This document shows positions 1 through 8,188 of a DNA stretch of 56,906 nt, piece after piece. The notes beneath the pieces are model-generated. The model worked only from the letters and a program-made list of their open reading frames with translations. It did not search any database and had not been told where the DNA came from. Numbering within the stretch: position 1 is the first letter of the stretch; each line of letters begins with the position of its first letter. Made by a program: the position numbers and the translations under genes. Source of the stretch: Bdellovibrio sp. (GTDB lineage Bacteria; Myxococcota; SpSt-1050); NCBI GenBank assembly GCA_020725805.1, contig DYEF01000047.1:1-56906 (forward strand). The letters are read 5' to 3'.

Positions 1-139
1 GGGCATTTTGTTTACATAGTCCTTGCAAACATAAGGAAACAAGAGGCTTAGAGAGTCAGATTACTTTTAGATAGTAGTAAAATCAATAATCCCTGCAAAT
101 TTAATCTCTAAAAATACCAAAATTTTGGGGTATATTCAG
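1..139. repeat. Left-edge repeat, probably one end of a multicopy element
   Basis: Positions 87-139 (53 bp) are repeated exactly, in inverted orientation, at 56854-56906. Similarity stops at 139/140, so that is the outer boundary of the repeat. On the left the repeat may continue through position 1, but the right copy is cut by the window edge and cannot be compared. The 53 bp contain a 12-bp perfect palindrome (ccaaaattttgg, 118-129). A plus-strand frame from position 1 is open for 16 codons and stops at 49-51; it could be the tail of an element-encoded protein but is too short to identify. No gene is seen in 140-176. Confidence 0.7.
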
Positions 140-176
140 TAAGAAATTATGTTTATCCGTAGACAAAGAATGCTCT

Positions 177-1139
177 TCATTCTTTTCTTTTTAATTGTTC
201 TCTCAGAACGTTTTTCAGGACCTTGCCTGCAGGGTTTCTGGGCAGACGGTCCATAAAAGAGACGGATTTCGGCTTTTTAAAGCCCGCTATCCTGTCTCTG
301 CAGAAATCAATAATCTCCTGTTCGCTGAGTTTCTCATTCTCCTTTGTAACCACAACTGCATGAACCCGTTCTCCCCAGACAGGGTCCGGAAGGCCGATCA
401 CAGCGACCTCGAGAACCTTCGGGTGACTATAAATCAGGTCCTCCACCTCTTTTGGGTATATGTTCTCTCCGCCCGATATTATCATATCCTTCTTTCTGTC
501 AACAATATAAAGGAATCCCTCCTCGTCGAAACGCCCCATGTCGCCCGTATGCATTCAGCCCCCTTTGAGTGCCTCTTCGGTCATTTCACTCTCTTTGTAA
601 TAACCCTTCATCATCGTCGGACCCCTGAATATTATTTCACCTATCTCTCCGACACCAAGGTCTCTGTCCTGTTCGTCAACAATTCGTACTTCCACGTTCG
701 GAAACGGCTTGCCGACTGAGCTGGACTTCCTTATTACATCATCAGGTTTTATTGTGGATATGGTGGCCGTACTTTCGGTCATCCCGTATGATTCACCGAG
801 TTTTGCGTTCGGGAAGAGCTCAATAAGTCTTTTCTTCATCTCGAGGGGCATAGCCTCTGCTCCGGATGAAATGGATTTTACGGATTCGAGATTATATCTC
901 TTCAGATCCTGAACATTCAGAATGAAATTCCATACAGTAGGAGGAAAGGTCATACGGTTGATTCTCTCCCTTTCGACCGTTTCGAGTACCATTTTAGGGT
1001 CGAACGACTTCATAACCACTGTAGTGCAGCCGATGAAGATGTTTGTATTTGGTCTTAATAAATAGCCGAGTGTGACTTCCATAAAGACCTCCGTGCTTTC
1101 CGGATATGTTTTTATATCCCCGTTTAAGATAAATAACAA
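177..1139 (-). pseudogene. Acyl-CoA synthetase (AMP-forming) remnant, 5'-truncated, with in-frame UGA
   Basis: The reading frame encodes the second half of an ANL-superfamily acyl-CoA ligase. SSGAEAMP, ESYGMTEST (the A5-type adenylate motif), HTGDMGRFDEEGF and DRKKDMIISGGENIYP are all recognisable, and the C-terminal lid domain runs to its normal end with the catalytic-Lys region GKVLKNVLR. Two lesions are visible. The first roughly 200 residues, including the Thr/Ser-Gly-rich P-loop, are absent; the frame loses family resemblance near 1120 and only a TTG is available as a start. In addition a TGA at 555-557 interrupts the frame exactly where the family has Trp (GGW[FM]HTGD), consistent with a TGG-to-TGA change. 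The rest is well preserved, so the decay looks recent. Readthrough is conceivable but would not restore the missing N-terminus. Confidence 0.85.
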
Positions 1140-1173
1140 GGGATAAGAATTTACGGAATAATATAATTAAATA

Positions 1174-1182
1174 TGCTATAAT
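1174..1182 (+). promoter_or_regulatory. Extended -10 promoter element
   Basis: TGCTATAAT is a consensus extended -10 box. No good -35 is visible. The predicted transcript start (about 1189-1190) nearly coincides with the first ATG of the downstream gene. Confidence 0.5.
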
Positions 1183-1188
1183 GTCAGT

Positions 1189-2112
1189 ATGCAGGGTTAT
1201 GCCGGAAAAGCTGAATCCGAATTCCATATCATTCATCATAATTATATGAGCGGTTTTATCAGAAATATGCCGTTTTTTGCGGCTTCTGTGGGTATTCACA
1301 TCCTGTTGCTTATGTTAATAACTCTGAAACTGAATGCCGACCTGATAAAGAGGTTCCTTGATAGTGAGAAAGTGATTGAAGTCGAATTGATTCAGAAAAA
1401 TGCAATCAGGTCTGCTGAATCAGTGACAGACTTTATTAAGGAAAAATCAGATATGCCCGAAATTGTAAAAACAGAACCGGTTAAGGTTTTTAGTGAAAAG
1501 TTCTATGTTAAGAATATAGACCTGAAATCTGATGTGAAAATTCTGTATAAGGAGAAGATCGCAGATAAAAATATTGTCAGGTCAGAGAACGTCGTAAAAG
1601 AGGTTTTGACAAAGAATTACGAAGAGCCATCTGTTAAGGCAAAGATTCTATACTACGAAAAGACAGACTCCGATATAAAAAAGGATTTTAATAAAAGCAG
1701 CAATAATTCAGAGACCTCTGTAAAAAAGGGGAATCCCGAAGAGTCAATCGACTCTTCTTATGGTCAGAAAGTTGCCCTCAGGACTTCGGATTTTTCTGCA
1801 GTCTCGGATAGTGCAAAATATCTTGCTGATATGGCTATGTCCCAGAATTATGAACTTGTCAGGCGGCTGATAGAGGAGAAGGCAAACAGATTTGTACCCG
1901 TAATGTATCAGAAGAAACTTCTTGAGAAGAAGAAAAGGACGGCGATTGTGGAGATTGTATTGGGAGAAAACGGATATGTGAGCAACCATATAATTAAAAA
2001 ATCCACAGGTCTTGCGGAAATGGACAAGAGCATAAAGGCAATACTTCACCTTGCAGAGCCTTATGTCTATGTTCCGAGGCCTGTTGATATAGAACTTGTA
2101 TTTTATGAATAA
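1189..2112 (+). CDS. TonB-like energy transducer / periplasmic protein
   Basis: 307 aa. A short N-terminal cytoplasmic stretch precedes one membrane segment (about residues 25-46), followed by VIEVELI, the short beta motif that follows the anchor in many TonB proteins. A long Lys/Glu/Ser-rich periplasmic linker follows (about 55-215), and then a compact C-terminal domain (about 225-307) containing AIVEIVLGENGYVSNHIIKKSTG and ending in PRPVDIELVFYE. This resembles the TonB C-terminal domain, where periodic strands carry a G-x-V-x-x-x-x-I-x-x-S pattern. No exbB/exbD lies nearby, so it may be a TonB-related protein with another partner. Start choice is uncertain: ATG 1189 would be nearly leaderless given the -10 box just upstream, while ATG 1246 (MSGFIRNMPFF) starts closer to the membrane segment. 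Neither has a clear ribosome-binding site. Confidence 0.6.
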   Translation: MQGYAGKAESEFHIIHHNYMSGFIRNMPFFAASVGIHILLLMLITLKLNADLIKRFLDSEKVIEVELIQKNAIRSAESVTDFIKEKSDMPEIVKTEPVKVFSEKFYVKNIDLKSDVKILYKEKIADKNIVRSENVVKEVLTKNYEEPSVKAKILYYEKTDSDIKKDFNKSSNNSETSVKKGNPEESIDSSYGQKVALRTSDFSAVSDSAKYLADMAMSQNYELVRRLIEEKANRFVPVMYQKKLLEKKKRTAIVEIVLGENGYVSNHIIKKSTGLAEMDKSIKAILHLAEPYVYVPRPVDIELVFYE

Positions 2113-2131
2113 TTTTTTAAGGAGGTATGTT

Positions 2132-3028
2132 ATGAATATTTTCAGGTCAGTTCTGGTTCTTCTGGCTCTCTTTGTAATCCCGCTAAATGCGTTCTCGTCG
2201 AACAGCTGTCCGGTATCGGACCCCGTTAGTTATGAAAACTGTATGATCGAGAAGATTTCTTCGCTTGTATCCGAGAAGAAGTATAGCTATGCAATCGACC
2301 TTTTAAACGGATATGAGGACTGGTACAGGTCTCAGAAACAGGTCGATTCCGGTAGCATTGCAAGGATTCTTTCAGGGAAGGCGGCTGTATATTATCTCAG
2401 GGGAGATTATGAGGAATCGCTGAAATGGTTTAATGAGGCGCTGAAATTCTATGATGCACAGAAAAATGCCGACAAGATTGCGGAGACAAAGACCAACATC
2501 AGTATTGTAACCGCATCTCTTAACAGATACGAGGATGCCCTGAAGATTATAGGAGAGGCAGAGAGATATTACAGAAACAGCAAGAAGGATATTGACCTTG
2601 CCGATGTGCTCTTCAACAGAGGGATATTCTACTATTTCTCGAACGATTTCGGGAATGCACTTAACTCATTTAACGAAGCCGAAAAGATCTATCTCAGGAA
2701 AAATCTGAAAATCAGGTACCTCTCTGCGCAGGTTCTGAAAGGTATTATGAAGGCAAAGACGGGAGAGTACAAGGAGGCCCTCTATCTCTGCAAAGATAAT
2801 ATGCTTTCCTTTTCGCTCAAGTACTACTGCATTGCTGTGGCAAATGACGGTCTCGGAAACAGGGAAGAGGCAAAAAAGGCATATCAGAAGGCGGTTGAAA
2901 AGATAGACAGAAATATAAATTCGGCAGTAGAGGGCTCAGGGGACCAGACGGCTCAGGCACTCTCCGAAAAGTATGCTCCGGTCTTTACCGATTATCTCCT
3001 CTTTATGCTGAAGAACTCGATTAAATGA
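2132..3028 (+). CDS. Exported TPR-repeat protein
   Basis: 298 aa starting at ATG 2132, which has an excellent AAGGAGG eight bases upstream; the upstream in-frame start (2096) has none. A Sec signal peptide spans residues 1-22 (MNIFRSVLVLLALFVIPLNA). The mature protein is built from helical pairs with TPR spacing: A-V-Y-Y-L-R-G-D-Y-E-E-S-L-K-W-F-N-E-A, then a repeat around ETKTNISIVTASLNRYEDALKI, then NRGIFYYFSNDFGNALNSFNEA. Two conserved-looking Cys pairs occur (the N-terminal SCPVSD..NC and the C-terminal LCKDN..YYCIA), which could form periplasmic disulfides. It begins 19 bp after the TonB-like gene and is probably co-transcribed with it, so the two may act together in envelope transport. 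The partner and substrate are unknown. Confidence 0.75.
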   Translation: MNIFRSVLVLLALFVIPLNAFSSNSCPVSDPVSYENCMIEKISSLVSEKKYSYAIDLLNGYEDWYRSQKQVDSGSIARILSGKAAVYYLRGDYEESLKWFNEALKFYDAQKNADKIAETKTNISIVTASLNRYEDALKIIGEAERYYRNSKKDIDLADVLFNRGIFYYFSNDFGNALNSFNEAEKIYLRKNLKIRYLSAQVLKGIMKAKTGEYKEALYLCKDNMLSFSLKYYCIAVANDGLGNREEAKKAYQKAVEKIDRNINSAVEGSGDQTAQALSEKYAPVFTDYLLFMLKNSIK

Positions 3029-3108
3029 TATGCAGCAGGCTAGGGGTGCAATTTTATATAACTTATTACCATAGACCCGGTCCGTTAAGAGGCTGCTGAA
3101 TTAATAGC

Positions 3109-3966
3109 TCATCCTACGACAGGAAATTTTCTGCGTGTTTCGTATTCATCCATCTTCTTCTGAAGACGGTTTACGAGCTCGTTGTAAATTCTGTCAGTCT
3201 TTTCCTGCTCGGACATAGAATTATTTGTTATCTCGCCGGGATATATTGGCGGCAGAATCTCTATCTGGCATTTTGCGGGGAGGGGAAGATGGAATATGGG
3301 TCCTACCGAGATTATCCATGGCAGTGCAATACTCAGCGGAAATGCCTTCGAGCGGAGAAGTTTGTCGGTTTTGAGCCGCCTTGCCAGTTTTTCTCCTCTG
3401 TACAGAACGATGAAAGTCTCGTGACCTCCGACAGAGAGCATCGGGACGACCGGGACGTTTCTTGAGACAGCGAGTTTTGCAAACCCCTTATGCCCTCCCA
3501 TATCAATCCTGAACCTGTTCTTAAATGTCCTGAAGGCTTCGTGGTTTCCTCCCGGGAAGACTACAAGCTTCCTTGAGCCGTTTAAGATTCTGTATGAATT
3601 TTCATAGGATGCCCTGACGCACCCGCACTTGATAAGAAAGTTCTTTACGACGGGTATGGCTACCATGGCATCGTGTGCAAGGAAGTAGAGCGGGTCATTG
3701 TATCCGTTTCTTTCGTAATATTCGGCCGCCATCATCATTGGTTCCAGAAAGGTTATTCCGGCATTGTGATTGCCGGCTATTATGGCAGGACCGGAGGGAA
3801 TATTCTGAAGACCGTAGACCTCATATCTGAAATAGGTCTTAAAAAGCATCTTGAGCGGTTCCTTGATGATTTCGATGAATTCGAAATCTATATTGTCCAG
3901 AGTATCCGGACTGAGGTCTTCTTTCAAAAGTGACAGAATTTCATCTTTCATTATTTGTGTCTGCAT
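3109..3966 (-). CDS. Lysophospholipid acyltransferase-family protein
   Basis: 285 aa. The core resembles the LPLAT/DGAT2-like acyltransferases: IIAGNHNAGITFLEPMMMA stands where the catalytic His motif lies, FPGGNHEAF corresponds to the FPEG/VPGG-x-x-E motif that holds the acyl acceptor, and PVVPMLSVGGHETF is the later P-V-V-P element. The catalytic motif is NHNAGITFLE rather than the canonical H-x4-D, so it belongs to the DGAT2-like branch or an outlier group. It is the second gene of a two-gene operon; its start overlaps the end of the upstream alpha/beta-hydrolase by 26 bp. A lipase followed by an acyltransferase suggests acyl-glycerol or phospholipid remodelling, but the substrate is not evident from sequence. 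Confidence 0.75.
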   Translation of the reverse strand: MQTQIMKDEILSLLKEDLSPDTLDNIDFEFIEIIKEPLKMLFKTYFRYEVYGLQNIPSGPAIIAGNHNAGITFLEPMMMAAEYYERNGYNDPLYFLAHDAMVAIPVVKNFLIKCGCVRASYENSYRILNGSRKLVVFPGGNHEAFRTFKNRFRIDMGGHKGFAKLAVSRNVPVVPMLSVGGHETFIVLYRGEKLARRLKTDKLLRSKAFPLSIALPWIISVGPIFHLPLPAKCQIEILPPIYPGEITNNSMSEQEKTDRIYNELVNRLQKKMDEYETRRKFPVVG

Positions 3967-4687
3967 ATATCCTCTCCGTTATTTTGTCTGCGGTCATTCT
4001 TATATTGCTTTCACACCCTACAATAAAATCCATATGGTTGAATCCCTCGAATGTATAAGGTGTGATATTCTCCGGATGCTGGAATTCCGGCGGTACCAGA
4101 AAATCGTTCCCCGACTGAATACAGAGGAGTATCTTCTCTTCTGCACCTCTGATATTTTCGATGAGGTTTTTATGGGGAAGTATATCTTTTGCAACCGGAA
4201 GAACGGGTCTTACAAGACTGGCAATATCCGTCCCCTTAAAAGGGGTCGCAAGGGTGATTATACCTCTGAACGCCTTCGTATATCTGCCGCCGATGTCCAT
4301 CTCCAGTGCAAATAACGGTATGAGTCCGCCGTTGGAATGACCAACCACATAAAAAGTATCAACGGGGAAGTCGGCCATAATTTTATAGACGTCCTGAATG
4401 AATACTCTTGCCGCATCTCTTAAGGGACAGGTATTTGCAAGCGGTCCGTAATAATACGGTATGTCGGAAGGCAGGAATATATTGAAGCCGTTCTTTTCCA
4501 GCATCTTTCCGAGCCTGTTCATAACCGAGGAGGTGCAGAAGGCTCCGGGTACGAGAACTATGTTTGTCCTGCCTTTTACAAAACTGAAACTCTCCTTCTT
4601 CCCGAAGGTCGCTGCTGTCTGAAGCACAGAGCCTACAAGAAATCCGGGCAACCTTTTGCCTCTTTGTAAAATACCTGAAATGTCCAT
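3941..4687 (-). CDS. Alpha/beta-hydrolase, triacylglycerol-lipase-like
   Basis: 248 aa. The alpha/beta-hydrolase fold is shown by the oxyanion segment IVLVPGAFCTSS (about 43-54), the nucleophile elbow VVGHSNGG with Ser118, the lipase-like ITLATPFKGTD stretch, a probable acid residue in SGNDFLVP (about 207) and the catalytic His in FEGFNHMDF. The TPFKGT and GHSNGG motifs are typical of bacterial lipases and esterases acting on acylglycerols. No clear signal peptide is present, so it is probably cytoplasmic or membrane-associated. A GGGAGG ribosome-binding site sits before ATG 4687, and a consensus promoter lies just upstream. It overlaps and leads the acyltransferase gene. Confidence 0.8.
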   Translation of the reverse strand: MDISGILQRGKRLPGFLVGSVLQTAATFGKKESFSFVKGRTNIVLVPGAFCTSSVMNRLGKMLEKNGFNIFLPSDIPYYYGPLANTCPLRDAARVFIQDVYKIMADFPVDTFYVVGHSNGGLIPLFALEMDIGGRYTKAFRGIITLATPFKGTDIASLVRPVLPVAKDILPHKNLIENIRGAEEKILLCIQSGNDFLVPPEFQHPENITPYTFEGFNHMDFIVGCESNIRMTADKITERIYADTNNER

Positions 4688-4710
4688 AAAGACCTCCCGT
4701 GCGACCGCAT

Positions 4711-4739
4711 AATATATCCATTATGACGCACTGTGTCAA
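4711..4739 (-). promoter_or_regulatory. Sigma-70-type promoter for the lipase/acyltransferase operon
   Basis: On the minus strand TTGACA (4734-4739) and TATATT (4711-4716) are separated by 17 bp. The start codon at 4687 is about 24 bases past the -10 box. The rest of the 332-base gap 4688-5019 shows no gene. Confidence 0.7.
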
Positions 4740-4966
4740 TTGTTTTCTTTTTTCCGGATATCGGTCTCTGACAGGAATTTCATGTGATTTTCTGTATTTG
4801 TATGCAACGGTTTTTCCAGCCCTTCTGCCGCATTATTCCTGATGCCGTAAACGGGTTTGTGTTTGGAAATAAGACTTCTGTCGTGTGTTTCAAAGTCACG
4901 GAAGACGGTGATTAATACCGAATGAATTGAACAGACAGGTTTTTGAATACAGGTTTTGATTTTAGT

Positions 4967-4995
4967 TTGACTTTTTTGCGTTCATCTAATAAATT
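4967..4995 (+). promoter_or_regulatory. Sigma-70-type promoter
   Basis: TTGACT (4967-4972), a 17-bp spacer and TAAATT (4990-4995) lie just upstream of the outer-membrane protein gene starting at 5020. Confidence 0.45.
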
Positions 4996-5019
4996 ATCTG
5001 CCATTGTAAGGAGTTTCGA

Positions 5020-5856
5020 ATGAGAATAATGCCGATAGTTTTATTGCTTGTCCTTTTTGGTTTTAATCTTTATGCCGGTCAGAATGATCTTAATCTTTCC
5101 GGCCTTTCGTATTATGATTATTCTAAAAGGGCCTATGTCGGAGACGAAGAGGGGTTTTTCAGGCTCGCAAACGAACTCGGTGTTGCGCTTGCCCCTAAAC
5201 TTCTTTCTCCGGGTTCCTCGCTCGGGCAGGCAGGGTTTGAACTCGGGTTTGAGACATCTCTTACCCCTATCAATTCGAATGCAGATTACTGGAAAAAATC
5301 AGTTGAGGGCGGCAGACCTTCGGATATGCTGACTGTTGGTTCCTTCAGACTCAGAAAGGGCTTTCCACAGAGCTTTGAGGTCGGTACAACGGTATCCTAT
5401 ATATTCCTGAGCCAGATGTTTCTGGGAGGAGTGGAGGCAAAGTGGTCGCTTAATGAAGGGTTCTATTATCTGCCTGATCTGGGAGTAAGGCTTGCCGTCA
5501 ACAGGCTCTTCAATGCAAAGGATATGGACCTTACGAACGGCAGTCTCGATACCATTCTCTCCAAGACATTTGGTCTCGGAGGATTTATGCAGCTGACCCC
5601 GTATTTTGCATACAGTTATATGACGGTTATAACCAGCAGGAGAACGATCAATGCTACACCGTGGGATTCAAGGGATAACGGAGGTTCTTCTCTCTACCCT
5701 GTAGACCAGTTTACTTTTGATTCGAAATGGCAGTGGAATCACCGTTTCTTCTTCGGCCTGAAGTTTAAGGGTCATATAGTTACAGCATATTATGAGTTTG
5801 CGCTAGTGCCTGATGCAGTAAATTCACATTCCTTCAAGCTCGCTGCAGATTTTTAG
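5020..5856 (+). CDS. Outer-membrane beta-barrel protein
   Basis: 278 aa with a Sec signal peptide (residues 1-19, cleaved after NLYA). The mature chain is rich in alternating aromatic/polar strands (for example FELGFETSLTPI, FEVGTTVSYIF, LTPYFAYSYMT, HRFFFGLKFKG, IVTAYYEFALVP) and ends in SFKLAADF. A C-terminal Phe preceded by alternating hydrophobics is the classic beta-signal for BAM-dependent insertion. I do not recognise the family; a predicted 10-12 strand barrel of unknown cargo is the most that can be said. An AAGGAG site precedes ATG 5020. Its last four bases overlap the convergent double radical SAM gene. Confidence 0.7.
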   Translation: MRIMPIVLLLVLFGFNLYAGQNDLNLSGLSYYDYSKRAYVGDEEGFFRLANELGVALAPKLLSPGSSLGQAGFELGFETSLTPINSNADYWKKSVEGGRPSDMLTVGSFRLRKGFPQSFEVGTTVSYIFLSQMFLGGVEAKWSLNEGFYYLPDLGVRLAVNRLFNAKDMDLTNGSLDTILSKTFGLGGFMQLTPYFAYSYMTVITSRRTINATPWDSRDNGGSSLYPVDQFTFDSKWQWNHRFFFGLKFKGHIVTAYYEFALVPDAVNSHSFKLAADF

Positions 5857-7799
5857 TCCCAGAGTACCTTTACCGGTCTCAGTTCTTTAATACCATACAG
5901 GTTGATATAGTTTCTGAACAATCCCTCACAGACGGAATCGAAGACACACTTTTTGCAGACAGGGGATTTCGTCTTTAAAAAGTTCGACTTTCTCTCTCTC
6001 CAGCTGAATCTGTCTACGAAATCTGGGTCTGTTCTGCTTGCAAAGGTTGTAACAAAAGTGTCGAGGTCTCTGAGTTCACCGATATATTTTTTTAATAGCT
6101 CTCTGTTCCTGATGAGAATATCCGGCAGCAGGCAAAAGGGTATATCGCCTATTGCTATGCTGATTTTATCGTTTTTCTCACAGTAATTTATCAGTCTTCG
6201 GATGCTCTCTTTTGTATCGCTGAGTCTCGGAATTATCTTTCTGTCGTACTGGGATTTGTTCTCCGGTCTGATAAAGTTGAATCTGAAGTCCCGGATTCCG
6301 AGGTCTGAAAAAAAGATTATAAATCGGTCGAGTTCGGTGTGATTGAGGCTGTGAATACAGGTATTAAGTGAAATTCCGTGTTCGATTCTTCTTTTGCTGT
6401 CGATGTCAATAAGATTCTTTATGCCCTGTATCTTCTCCTTAAAGGCATTCTTCCTTCCGTTAAGGTAGTTTTCTGTCTCTTCCCTGTGAGAGTGTATGGA
6501 AATCATAAAACGCGTTGCGCCGGCATTTACAATCTTTTTGGCAAAAGAGAGGTCCGATAATCTTCTTCCGTTTGTACACAGGGCTATTCTTGTAAATCCG
6601 ATGCCTTTTGCATATTCGATTATTCTGATTACATCGGGATGAATGGTGATTTCTCCGCCTAAGAAACCGAGGGACCTGAATCCGTCATTGTATGCCTTTT
6701 GTATCTCCTCTCTGATTTTCTCGAATTCCGTAAACCTGTTTTCTTCCTTGGATACAAGACCGTTTGCACAGAATATACAGGAGTTGTTGCAGAGTTTTCC
6801 GATATTTACCTCGTAGTTTTTCTCTGTATTTAATGGTACCGCCTGAAATCTCTTCTTGCTTCTGCTCTCTTCTCTGCCGATCGGGGTTAGTGGTATGTCA
6901 TTTGTTCTGATATATTCTTTATAAATCCCTTTGCACCGGTTCTTTGCCGTACACAGGGAACAGATATCTCTGACATAATCCATATTCTTGTAGTCAACCC
7001 TGAAGAATCTCTTTTCGAATGCCTCTGACATATACAGGATATTCTCCGAATACATATCCCTGTTGTATTTCTCATAATCCGGTGAGAGGCATACGGGGAG
7101 TCCGTCGTGGAATATCAGTGTGTCGGGGTTGACCTTCTCTGCCTCCCTTATTCCCTCTGCGATTACGGAGGCGCTTTTTGAAAGCGGTATAACGACATCA
7201 TCGAAATTGGCAAGTGCATTTCCTTTGGGCTCGGTTACAGATAGTTTTATTATTATTCTGCCGTTACCGATAAGGGCCAGTTTACAGGCAGTGTCAACTA
7301 CTTCGTCAATATTCTGTTTTATAACCGGAATGTTGACTGTGAGCATCAGTGAGGATATATTCAGCATGTTTGCAACAGCCTGTAATGACTGATTAAGTCC
7401 CGGCAGGCCTGTTATTTTTCTGTATGTTTTCTGATTCAGGCTGACGAGTGACATATATACATATCTCAGACCGAGACTGTAGAGTCTTCTGAGCCTCTCT
7501 CTGTCAGCGAGCAGCCTGCCGTTTGTAATCAGTCCGGAATACATCTTCTTCGAGAAGGTATATCTGATTATTTCTTCAAGGTCTTTTATCAGGAGCGGTT
7601 CGCCTCCGGAGAAGAGAAGAATCTTTGTCCCGAGTCTTCTGGCAGAGTCGACTTTCTTTATTATCTCATCTCTTGAGAGAGACTTTTCTTTTCTGAATCC
7701 TGCGCTGTGGCAGAAAATGCAGTCATTGTTACATTCATACCCCCATTTTATTATTGCCTTTTTAAGTCTGTCGAATGCGTACTGATTCTTTTTTACCAC
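5853..7799 (-). CDS. Double-headed radical SAM maturase in HxsC position
   Basis: 648 aa made of two radical SAM halves. Half 1 has C23-x3-C27-x2-C30 (ECNNDCIFC), the GGEP loop (SGGEPLL, 65-69), LPVCLSPD with C237 and an auxiliary motif C280-x2-C283-x5-C289. Half 2 repeats the order: C337-x3-C341-x2-C344 (LCNNSCIFC), LGGEITIHP, IPFCLLPD with C556 and C615-x2-C618-x5-C624. The spacing is nearly identical, so this is an internal duplication with both 4Fe-4S sites intact. The GTG start at 7797-7799 overlaps the end of the His-Xaa-Ser precursor gene by 7 bp, implying translational coupling. In described Hxs loci a second maturase, HxsC, fills this place but is, as I recall, a single-domain protein of about half this length. 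Role inferred: post-translational modification of the adjacent repeat peptide. The chemistry is unknown. Confidence 0.8.
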   Translation of the reverse strand: MVKKNQYAFDRLKKAIIKWGYECNNDCIFCHSAGFRKEKSLSRDEIIKKVDSARRLGTKILLFSGGEPLLIKDLEEIIRYTFSKKMYSGLITNGRLLADRERLRRLYSLGLRYVYMSLVSLNQKTYRKITGLPGLNQSLQAVANMLNISSLMLTVNIPVIKQNIDEVVDTACKLALIGNGRIIIKLSVTEPKGNALANFDDVVIPLSKSASVIAEGIREAEKVNPDTLIFHDGLPVCLSPDYEKYNRDMYSENILYMSEAFEKRFFRVDYKNMDYVRDICSLCTAKNRCKGIYKEYIRTNDIPLTPIGREESRSKKRFQAVPLNTEKNYEVNIGKLCNNSCIFCANGLVSKEENRFTEFEKIREEIQKAYNDGFRSLGFLGGEITIHPDVIRIIEYAKGIGFTRIALCTNGRRLSDLSFAKKIVNAGATRFMISIHSHREETENYLNGRKNAFKEKIQGIKNLIDIDSKRRIEHGISLNTCIHSLNHTELDRFIIFFSDLGIRDFRFNFIRPENKSQYDRKIIPRLSDTKESIRRLINYCEKNDKISIAIGDIPFCLLPDILIRNRELLKKYIGELRDLDTFVTTFASRTDPDFVDRFSWRERKSNFLKTKSPVCKKCVFDSVCEGLFRNYINLYGIKELRPVKVLWD

Positions 7800-8173
7800 G
7801 AGCCGTGAGAACCGTGAGAACCGTGTGAGCCGTGTGAACCGTGTGAACCGTGTGAGGCGTGGGAGCCGTGAGAGGCGTGTGAACCGTGTGAGGCGTGAGA
7901 GCCGTGAGAGCCGTGTGAACCGTGTGAACCGTGTGAGGCGTGAGAGCAGTGGGCTACTTCATTTCCGGTTGCCGAAGAGGCAACAAGTGTGGCGGCATCA
8001 AAGGAATCGTGGGTACCCGGGGTAATATCTTTCTGGTGAGCAGCATCAACGGCGCCGCCGAGGAGCATTAGTGAAGTGGAGATAGCGAGCGATTTTCCTC
8101 TCGTGATCTTACCTTCCTCGCTGTTTAAGAAGAGCTTTGCATTTCTCTTTAACTTTGATTTTTTGTTTTTCAT
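7793..8173 (-). CDS. hxsA: His-Xaa-Ser repeat peptide precursor (HxsA-like)
   Basis: 126 aa. Residues 1-74 form a leader: a basic N-terminus (KNKKSKLKRNAKLFLNSEEG), a hydrophobic segment SLAISTSLMLLGGAV (about 29-43), and a linker. The rest is 17 uninterrupted His-Xaa-Ser triplets ending in a single C-terminal Trp. Xaa is Gly in twelve triplets, Ala in four, and Cys in the first. This architecture, next to two radical SAM genes and an HxsD-like gene, matches the His-Xaa-Ser system, which is predicted to yield a radical-SAM-modified peptide of unknown structure. Here the repeat core is strictly HGS/HAS and unusually long. The hydrophobic segment may be a signal or membrane anchor, giving an exported or surface-displayed product. 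AGAGGA precedes ATG 8173. Metal binding by the many His side chains is also possible. Confidence 0.8.
   Translation of the reverse strand: MKNKKSKLKRNAKLFLNSEEGKITRGKSLAISTSLMLLGGAVDAAHQKDITPGTHDSFDAATLVASSATGNEVAHCSHASHGSHGSHGSHGSHASHGSHASHGSHASHGSHGSHGSHGSHGSHGSW
7799..7951 (-). repeat. 17 x 9-bp tandem repeat encoding His-Xaa-Ser
   Basis: Seventeen 9-bp units lie in frame within the precursor gene. Units vary at synonymous positions (for example GGT/GGC, TCA/TCT) and at the middle codon (Gly/Ala/Cys), so the array is not a fresh slippage expansion and the peptide pattern looks selected. Confidence 0.9.
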
Positions 8174-8188
8174 TGTAGTCCTCTCTTC

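Noticed and set aside
555-557. UGA recoded as Trp or Sec
   Set aside because: Trp is encoded by UGG throughout, UGA is a normal stop for many genes here, the position is not catalytic, and the N-terminus is missing anyway.
7799-7951. Regular short repeats read as a CRISPR-like or satellite array
   Set aside because: 9-bp units are in frame in a gene next to radical SAM maturases and vary synonymously; there are no spacers.
7825-8025. Arg/Val-rich plus-strand ORF over the precursor gene
   Set aside because: It is the antisense reading of the 9-bp repeats; it has no ribosome-binding site and is of biased composition.
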